Shown in pieces: positions 1 through 5,388 of a stretch of 7,703 nucleotides of DNA. A program made the translations under genes and the position numbers. This stretch comes from Chitinophagales bacterium (GTDB lineage Bacteria; Bacteroidota; Bacteroidia; Chitinophagales; Saprospiraceae), in contig JAAFHO010000256.1 in the NCBI GenBank assembly GCA_013297575.1, positions 1-7,703 on the forward strand, in the 5' to 3' direction. The notes below the pieces were generated by a model. The model ran no database searches and was not told the origin of the DNA. It saw only the letters and a program-made list of their open reading frames with translations. How positions within the stretch are numbered: position 1 is the stretch's first letter; every line of letters begins with the position of its first letter.

Positions 1-2753
1 CTCACCAAACTTACTACTAATGCAGCAGGTTCAGTAATCGTTACCGCAGGGAAAGCCTTGGTACAGCTGGTACCGAAACTCACCGTAGGGATATAAGTGC
101 CTGGGCCTAGGTTACTGATCGTAGTACCACTACCTGCTGCTGCGCCGTTCATTGTCCAGTTAACACTGGTGAATGGTGCGCTAAGGGTGATGGCAATACT
201 ACCATTGGCTTGGCTAAAGCAAGTTACATTAGTCGCAGTGGTATTGGTAATATTATTGTCAACACCGGGGCCTACACTGGCAGAAATGGCTTTTGCACAA
301 CCGCCTGCATCTGTAACAGTTGCGTTGTATGTGCCTGGCGCAACACCTGTTGCTGGGAAACCACCAGTTCCTGGCAAAGGACTCCACTGGATCGTTGCAG
401 CACCAGCCCAACCACCAAAGGAGTTTACTGTAATTGTTCCATTATTTTGTCCTGCACAAGTAGGCGCAGTAACAATGGCAGGATCTACACTAAATGCACT
501 CAAAGGAGCAGCAATTACAATATTAGCCGTAGAAGTCGTACAGTTGTTCCCATCTGTAAGCGTTACGCTGTAGGTGCCTGCTGCTAAGTTAGTCGGTGCT
601 GAGGCTGGGCTAGCTGCAATCGCAGATCCAGAAGCATTTTTCCAAGCATAAGTAACACTACCTTGCGTACCTGCTGGTGTCAAGGTAACGCCACCGTTCA
701 AATCATTTAAACAACGGATATTTTTTATATTTGAAGTGGCAACACTCATCGCTACCGAAGGCGCAGTAACAGGATAACCTGCTGGCACAAAGGTACAACC
801 CTTACTATCTGTAATTGTTACGGTGTAGCTACCACCACCAAGAGCGGTGCGGTTTTGAGTCGTTACGCCATTGCCCCAGTTATACGTATAAGGAGCAGTG
901 CCGCCTGTTGGGGCGATAGAGATCGCACCATCTGTACCACCAAAACATTTTACATTGGTGAGTGTAACTGTATTACTTGGTACCGAAATTGCTGAAGCAG
1001 GGCCTGCAATTGTTGCTGAAAACGTAGTAGAAGCAGTACCCGCTGTTACTGTTACTGTATAAGTACCTGCACCCACACCTGTCAAGTCTTGTGTAGTGGA
1101 CATAGGCGTATTGCTCCACTTATAAGTATAAGTAGTCGTTAAACCACCGGATACGCTAATATCAATCGCACCTATATTTACACCAAAGCAATTTACATCT
1201 GTTTTGCCCACCAAGGTTACACTTGGTACTGCGGATACAGTACCCATTTTTACCCAACCGTTATCGGTACGTGGCTTGTATGGGCAACTTGGAACACGTG
1301 CATTTGGTGGTGCCATATAGGCATTGGGCTTTTCTTGTGTTTGTAAGGGTATTGGAGGGACTACCGTTTCTAATGAACCGATGGTAACATTCGTCATAGC
1401 GCCTGGAGTAGCACTACTGGTCGGAAATTTAAGGATACAAAGCGTTGCGTCATCCGCAAGAGTTTGTCCGTTAGTTGCGCTACCAGCTCTCCAAGAAACT
1501 TTTAGTTTCCCTGGTTGACCAGTAATTAATTCAACTAAAAAAGCACCATTTCCAGTAACTGTATTAGGCAATGTCGTAATCAAGCGAGGTACACCCGTAC
1601 CCAATACTGCTACATCATAAGATACTACGAACTGAAACTGGTTGATATTCTTAAACTTACGTACTTTAATGGCAACAGAAGCAGAGTCACCTACTTGTGC
1701 TACATTTACGGTATCGGCTTTATAGCGTACTATTTCATCTTCGAATTGGGCAGTTGAACTTACTAATATATTGCCAGGGATACTAGAAGTAGCCGTGGAC
1801 CAAACGTCTTGGTTTGCAGTATTCACTACTTCCACGGGAGAAGTAATTGGCATACCTACACCATTACAAGCAACACTAGAAATAGTACCATTGGTAGCAT
1901 TTGGGCCATTTGCAATAAGACAAACATCAAAAATAGATGCCCCATTGGGCAATGTAACCCCTACTGCTGAAACATCTTCCCATTGTACAGCGGCTCTTCC
2001 TGGCACGTTGGTATTAAATGCACCACAACTAAGACCGGCTATGCCATAATTTTGAATATGGCTGAACGTAAATACATTGCTATTCCAATTGACCATAAAT
2101 TGCATGGTCAATATATTGTTAAAATCATTCACTGTTACAGGTACACAAACCGTTTCGCCGGGGCGAACAGAATCTTGTGGTACGATCAAAGCAAACCCGA
2201 CAATAGGTGGCGGAGGTGTCACACCAACAGGGTAGGTAAATGTAGCGGGTACGTTCCCCATTCCTATTACACTCAATGTTGGTGTTGTGGTAGAAGATAC
2301 AAAAATATTAGATGTACCAGCCGCCAAAACAGTGAATTGTATTTTGAACAATACTGTATTAGGATCTAAGTAATTGCCTGTACCAGCGGGGTCAAACCAA
2401 AGCAAGGCTATTTTGCCTGCAATTGGATTATCAATACTGGAAGAGCAAGGAGGTAATCCTCCTCCTGGGCAAAGCGGCGGTGTGCCTGTTGCCTGGTTGT
2501 AAATAAAACCAGGTAAGTCTGGTGTCAAACTTGTAATGGTTTTAAACTGAAGTTTGGTTTTATCGTACAAAATAGGGAAGGTCATACCAGCGATGCCCTC
2601 AAATTTATTCGCTACTACATCAACTGTAATAACCGAGCCAACTGTTCCACCTGGCATAGCCGGTGTGAACTTGATGTCGAGTACCTGTGCGTTTATAACT
2701 GCAGAGGATAAAAGGAGCAATAGCCCAATAAGTGTGTTAAATATCGGTTTCAT
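1..2753 (-). CDS. Large secreted adhesin: three cohesin-like modules plus SprB repeats (3' end outside window)
   Basis: The reading frame is open without a stop from the ATG at 2753-2751 to the window edge (917 codons seen). Residues 1-23 are a signal peptide (MK, Leu-rich core, ending NAQ). Three cohesin-like beta-sandwich modules follow, at about 24-174, 185-305 and 341-465, with a proline linker (TPPPP) near 179-183. A linker at about 466-507 leads into at least five SprB-type repeats (508 onward). The first module carries an unusual Cys-bearing loop (LCPGG...PPC, residues 94-103) shared with the neighbouring 271-aa protein. In known relatives SprB-repeat proteins are T9SS-exported surface adhesins, some used in gliding; motility here is not shown. 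A C-terminal T9SS sorting domain (often type B in such proteins) is expected downstream but not visible. It is last of a probable three-gene operon, 65 bp after the preceding stop. No Shine-Dalgarno is evident, which is usual in this phylum. Domain identity is from motif reading, so cohesin is called by fold-like pattern rather than search. Confidence 0.9.
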   Translation of the reverse strand, partial: MKPIFNTLIGLLLLLSSAVINAQVLDIKFTPAMPGGTVGSVITVDVVANKFEGIAGMTFPILYDKTKLQFKTITSLTPDLPGFIYNQATGTPPLCPGGGLPPCSSSIDNPIAGKIALLWFDPAGTGNYLDPNTVLFKIQFTVLAAGTSNIFVSSTTTPTLSVIGMGNVPATFTYPVGVTPPPPIVGFALIVPQDSVRPGETVCVPVTVNDFNNILTMQFMVNWNSNVFTFSHIQNYGIAGLSCGAFNTNVPGRAAVQWEDVSAVGVTLPNGASIFDVCLIANGPNATNGTISSVACNGVGMPITSPVEVVNTANQDVWSTATSSIPGNILVSSTAQFEDEIVRYKADTVNVAQVGDSASVAIKVRKFKNINQFQFVVSYDVAVLGTGVPRLITTLPNTVTGNGAFLVELITGQPGKLKVSWRAGSATNGQTLADDATLCILKFPTSSATPGAMTNVTIGSLETVVPPIPLQTQEKPNAYMAPPNARVPSCPYKPRTDNGWVKMGTVSAVPSVTLVGKTDVNCFGVNIGAIDISVSGGLTTTYTYKWSNTPMSTTQDLTGVGAGTYTVTVTAGTASTTFSATIAGPASAISVPSNTVTLTNVKCFGGTDGAISIAPTGGTAPYTYNWGNGVTTQNRTALGGGSYTVTITDSKGCTFVPAGYPVTAPSVAMSVATSNIKNIRCLNDLNGGVTLTPAGTQGSVTYAWKNASGSAIAASPASAPTNLAAGTYSVTLTDGNNCTTSTANIVIAAPLSAFSVDPAIVTAPTCAGQNNGTITVNSFGGWAGAATIQWSPLPGTGGFPATGVAPGTYNATVTDAGGCAKAISASVGPGVDNNITNTTATNVTCFSQANGSIAITLSAPFTSVNWTMNGAAAGSGTTISNLGPGTYIPTVSFGTSCTKAFPAVTITEPAALVVSLV
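21..1232 (-). repeat. Five SprB-type protein repeats inside the large adhesin
   Basis: Five imperfect repeats of about 80 residues lie end to end, at approximately 1232-993, 992-753, 752-504, 503-264 and 263-21. The shared pattern is a Cys near the start (NCFG, KCFGG, RCLND, TCAGQ, TCFSQ), then a G-[AGTS]-[IV] strand, an aromatic-W strand (YKW, YNW, YAW, IQW, VNW), then G-[TS]-Y and a VT[DA] strand ending in a second Cys. The best match to the family consensus is repeat 2 (GGTAPYTYNW, then SYTVTITDSKGC). Repeat 1 lacks the second Cys (VTVTAGTAST) and repeat 5 has a diverged end (IPTVSFGTSC). The copies are diverged at DNA level, so this is an old protein repeat rather than a DNA tandem array. 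More copies probably continue past the window edge. Confidence 0.82.
2232..2753 (-). repeat. Duplicated N-terminal module, copy A (in the large adhesin)
   Basis: Codons 1-174 of the large adhesin align without a gap to codons 1-174 of the 271-aa protein (3113-3634). Signal peptide, cohesin-like module and the LCPGG...PPC loop are all included, about 108 of 174 residues identical by hand count. Third codon positions differ often, so the duplication is old and the protein has been conserved by selection. The similarity ends at the shared ATF-x-Y, after which the two proteins go to different architectures. Confidence 0.85.
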
Positions 2754-2818
2754 CTCTTTGAAATGCGGATAACGGGATGATGAAAAAATTGAAAAGTATG
2801 TCAAGGGATAAAAAAATT

Positions 2819-3634
2819 TTACTGTAAAACAATTGGATATACGCTGTGCTGTCCATTAGAAAAAAGATGTACAAAATACATCCCACTGCTGGGTAAAACA
2901 CTGTTTGCAATTTCCGTGCCATGAATACCATAATCGAGGTACTTTTTTTCTTCGTAACAAATTCTACCTACAATATCGGTAATAATCAACTGGGTTTCAC
3001 CTGTTTTTTCGATATTAAAAGTCAAATTTGTTTGTTCAGAAAACGGGTTTGGAGCGGCTTTAATCGCTAATGCATTGGATGTAGAAGGCTCTTTCGATGC
3101 ACTCAGGCCTTCGTAAATAAAGGTAGCAGGTACGTTATTACTTCCAATTACATTAATTAAAGGAGTTGAATTGGGCGTAATGTATATATTGGAAGCACCT
3201 GCTGCCAATACTGTAAACTCTATTTGGAATAAGGTCGTATTCGGATCTAAATAACTACCTGTGCCGATTGTATTAAACCATAGTACTGTTACTTTTCCAG
3301 GAATAGGGTTACCAATACTCGAATTGCAGGGGGGAGGCGATCCGCCCGGGCAAAGTGGCGGGTTACCCGTCGCTTGGTTAAAAATAAAATCAGGTAAATC
3401 CTGCGCCAGCGTATTAATGGAATTAAATTTTAACTTACTAGCGTCATAAATAATCGGAAATTGCATAGCAGCAATGCCTTCAAATACATTCGCTCTTACC
3501 ACAACGTTTATTGTGGTACCTACAGTACCGTTTGGTTGTGCGGGTAAAATGGAAATGTCCAGTTTTTGCCCGTGGGCGATAGCCGTTGTCAATAGCAGCA
3601 GCAGCCCCATAAAGGTGTTGATGTTCAATTTCAT
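2819..3634 (-). CDS. Secreted single-cohesin protein with T9SS type A sorting domain (271 aa)
   Basis: The ATG at 3634-3632 begins a clear signal peptide (residues 1-23, Leu-rich core, ending HGQ), which supports this start; the upstream 41 bp is AT-rich with no Shine-Dalgarno. Residues 24-174 form a cohesin-like module, including the Cys loop LCPGG...PPC at 94-103. Residues about 192-271 are a T9SS type A sorting domain: APNPFS at 194-199, then TNLTFNI, the IITDIVGRICYE strand, GMYFVHLF and a C-terminal IVLQ. The protein should be exported by Sec, then moved across the outer membrane and anchored or released by the type IX machinery. Residues 1-174 align without a gap to the start of the downstream adhesin, about 62% identical by hand count. 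It is the middle gene of the operon. Its ligand is unknown; cohesins classically bind dockerins, but in non-cellulosomal bacteria the fold often serves other roles. Confidence 0.92.
   Translation of the reverse strand: MKLNINTFMGLLLLLTTAIAHGQKLDISILPAQPNGTVGTTINVVVRANVFEGIAAMQFPIIYDASKLKFNSINTLAQDLPDFIFNQATGNPPLCPGGSPPPCNSSIGNPIPGKVTVLWFNTIGTGSYLDPNTTLFQIEFTVLAAGASNIYITPNSTPLINVIGSNNVPATFIYEGLSASKEPSTSNALAIKAAPNPFSEQTNLTFNIEKTGETQLIITDIVGRICYEEKKYLDYGIHGTEIANSVLPSSGMYFVHLFSNGQHSVYPIVLQ
3113..3634 (-). repeat. Duplicated N-terminal module, copy B (in the 271-aa protein)
   Basis: Partner of the block at 2232-2753. In this copy the shared 174 residues are followed by a short Ser/Thr linker and a T9SS sorting domain, rather than by further cohesin-like modules and SprB repeats. 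Confidence 0.85.
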
Positions 3635-3675
3635 CTTGATGTTGTTAATGAATGAAAAAAAATGGTGGAATGAAA

Positions 3676-4470
3676 CTACTGAGCGACAATGGCCCTTACA
3701 GTATGCGCATCTGCACTAAAAAGATGTACATAATACATCCCTTTTGCTGGCAAACTACTGCTTAAAATTACTTTTTCGTGTTGCCCACGATCCAGTAATT
3801 CATTGGTTTCATAACAAATTTTTCCAGCAACATCAGTCAACATCAACCGTACTGCACCGCTTTGGTTCAGGTCAAATTGGATGTTAGTAAAGTCTGAAAA
3901 AGGATTAGGAGCAACCACCGTTTTAATGGTTTGTCCACTTGGTGCATCAACACCAGAAGGTGTGCCTACCCCGACTGATCCATTCGTGATCAGTGCTTGC
4001 GACAAGTTAAAAAACTGATTGCCCGGACCACGCACCACTTCAAAATAAGTGGTGGGGATAACTTCAGTAAAAATAATACTGGAACTTGTTCCGTTGGCTC
4101 CAATCACTTTCATGTTCAAATGAAAGAGATCTTTCCCGTCAATCAATGTTCTTGGGATGGTGGAATACCAACGAAAGCGAATTTGCCCTGCTGGTGCTTC
4201 TGTTAGGTTGAAACATGCGCTGTCCACAATACCCAATGGATTGTTGGGTTTGGTAATGGATTGGAATTCCAGCACTGCTGGGTTCCATTGAAGGACATAC
4301 TGAATGGAAAAGACAGTGTCAAAATTGACGACTGTGACTGGCACATCAAGTTGTTGGCCAGCGGCGGTATTAGTGAACGAAGGTAGCGAAAAACCTACCT
4401 GTCCAAATACCGATACAAGAGAAAGCAGCCAAATAACAGCCGCTAAAACGTGTGTACGTTTAATAATCAT
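3676..4470 (-). CDS. Secreted single-cohesin protein with T9SS type A sorting domain (264 aa)
   Basis: First gene of the probable operon. The ATG at 4470-4468 starts a signal peptide (residues 1-24: MIIKR, hydrophobic core, ending VFGQ). Residues about 25-167 make a cohesin-like module with the typical pattern of a VPVTV strand at 43-47, a SIQYVLQWNP strand at 55-64, a RFRWYS strand and an LFHLNMKV strand. The module resembles the second cohesin-like module of the large adhesin more than the first. Residues about 183-264 are a T9SS type A sorting domain (VAPNPFS, then the MLTDVAGKICYE strand, GMYYVHLF and terminal IVAQ), closely similar to that of the next gene. Unlike that gene it lacks the Cys-rich loop. 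It stops at TAG, 41 bp before the next start, with no terminator between. It is probably secreted and surface-attached; its partner is unknown. Confidence 0.91.
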   Translation of the reverse strand: MIIKRTHVLAAVIWLLSLVSVFGQVGFSLPSFTNTAAGQQLDVPVTVVNFDTVFSIQYVLQWNPAVLEFQSITKPNNPLGIVDSACFNLTEAPAGQIRFRWYSTIPRTLIDGKDLFHLNMKVIGANGTSSSIIFTEVIPTTYFEVVRGPGNQFFNLSQALITNGSVGVGTPSGVDAPSGQTIKTVVAPNPFSDFTNIQFDLNQSGAVRLMLTDVAGKICYETNELLDRGQHEKVILSSSLPAKGMYYVHLFSADAHTVRAIVAQ

Positions 4471-4532
4471 GGGAACAATTGGTTGGATTATCCCGCGCTA
4501 AAGATTTCTACATCGGTGTCCATCATTAAATA

Positions 4533-4540
4533 CAAACATA
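4533..4540 (-). promoter_or_regulatory. Candidate Bacteroidota -7 box (TATGTTTG) for the three-gene operon
   Basis: On the minus strand this reads TATGTTTG, an exact match to the Bacteroidota consensus TAnnTTTG. It lies 62 bp before the start of the first operon gene, a sensible leader length. A T-rich stretch (GTTTTTC) sits about 19-25 bp upstream where a TTTG-like -33 element would be expected, but it is not a good -33 match. A 6-bp inverted repeat (CATAAG at 4537-4542, CTTATG at 4554-4559) overlaps the box and could be an operator or chance. Other TAnnTTTG matches occur further upstream (4934-4941, 4942-4949, 4989-4996), so this is a candidate only. Confidence 0.42.
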
Positions 4541-5066
4541 AGGTATGAATCAACTTATGAAAAACAGTACAAAATGAAAACGGCCGATGTTTCGGCTTCA
4601 ACGGATGGGAAGTGAGAAATGCAAAGTCCTTTTCTTGAGATTATATAAGAGACATTTGCGCCCGTTTTCCAACAGGGTTCGGATTAAAAACAAAATATGG
4701 ATTAAGACGGAAATCCCGTCAAGAAGGTACAAATTTTAACAATTAGCGGTGTTTGGCCCCAAATACGGCGCTGTTAAACCGACGATCATTGAAAAATACT
4801 GTATGCGTTAATGATTTCTAAATGTAGTAAGAAAAAATTACCACCTCAACGATGTACAATACTTATAGTACAAAAAGAGTACCAAAAAGCAATGAGAAAC
4901 TACCACAAACAGGGTAATGTTTCAATGATGGGGCAAAAGTACAAAATTATATTGGAATTGTATGCGCTTTATAAAATGTTGCGGTAGGCAAAGGTATTTA
5001 AAAGTATGTAATTCTGTAACTATATAGTCACCCTGAATAATTCCCTATAGATACAAGCATTAATCA

Positions 5067-5156
5067 GTAATATCCGGGTTCTGGATATTTGAAAAAAGCC
5101 TTAATTAATTCCTTTAATTCCTTGTCTTTTTCAGTTTCTTCATATTCGGATATTAC
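5067..5156. repeat. 10-bp perfect inverted repeat with 70-bp spacer
   Basis: GTAATATCCG at 5067-5076 is the exact reverse complement of CGGATATTAC at 5147-5156. A third partial copy, GGATATT at 5083-5089, can also pair with the left arm to make a small 7-bp hairpin with a 7-nt loop (5069-5089). Two alternative pairings with the same left arm could be a switch-like RNA, paired operator sites, or chance in AT-rich DNA. Confidence 0.4.
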
Positions 5157-5319
5157 CCCTTAACGCTCGGATCTAACGGGAATTGATCTAATTTTTCATT
5201 CAACCCTATAAACATACATTCCTTACGGGAATTTGGATAGCGGCTGAATGATTAAGTAATTATAATATGTGTAAGTAGCCTCCAGTCTTATTCCTTAAAT
5301 AAAGGCGAAGATAGGCTAT

Positions 5320-5355
5320 AAAAAAAGGGTGGACACCCAAACGGATGTCCACCCT
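5320..5355 (-). terminator. Rho-independent terminator of the dockerin-bearing surface protein gene
   Basis: A 10-bp stem (AGGGTGGACA at 5326-5335 with TGTCCACCCT at 5346-5355) encloses a 10-nt loop in which two more C-G pairs are possible. Read on the minus strand, the stem is followed by seven T residues (A run at 5320-5326). It begins 33 bp after the stop codon of the gene at 5389, so it should end that transcript and separate it from the operon downstream. Confidence 0.9.
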
Positions 5356-5388
5356 AATGTATGGATGATTTGTAGGAACAATCAAGGA

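Larger units (their letters stand above)
4471..5388. other. Non-coding stretch of about 0.9 kb between the two transcription units
   Basis: I see no plausible gene on either strand here; the stretch is AT-rich and stop-rich. It holds the terminator of the upstream gene at its right end (5320-5355) and the candidate operon promoter at its left end. In between are small inverted repeats: GCCGA/TCGGC at 4583-4596, GACGG/CCGTC at 4706-4720, a palindrome ACTATATAGT at 5019-5028, and GTAATATCCG/CGGATATTAC at 5067-5156. A short direct repeat ACGGGAATT occurs at 5176-5184 and 5225-5233. None of these matches an RNA family I recognise. It could contain a long 5' leader, a small RNA or the remnant of a decayed gene. 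Confidence 0.6.

Noticed and set aside
97..573. Open frame of 158 codons on the plus strand
   Set aside because: It lies antisense to the SprB repeats, whose minus-strand frame is continuous through the whole region and has clear domain motifs; the plus frame has no recognisable protein features.
21..1232. CRISPR array or DNA satellite repeat
   Set aside because: The periodicity is about 240 bp and in frame, with diverged DNA copies, so it is a protein repeat.
2754..2818. Internal promoter (TTGACA-like and TACTTTTC) in front of the large adhesin
   Set aside because: The -7 element misses the last base of TAnnTTTG and the spacer is simply AT-rich; co-transcription with the upstream genes is the simpler reading.
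2737..2931. Minus-strand 64-codon frame spanning the gap before the large adhesin
   Set aside because: It overlaps the end of the 271-aa gene and the start of the adhesin in another frame, and its sequence is explained by those genes and AT-rich spacer DNA.
1..4470. A true cellulosome scaffoldin locus
   Set aside because: There is no carbohydrate-binding module, glycoside hydrolase or surface-layer homology domain here; the modules are typical of T9SS surface proteins in Bacteroidota.
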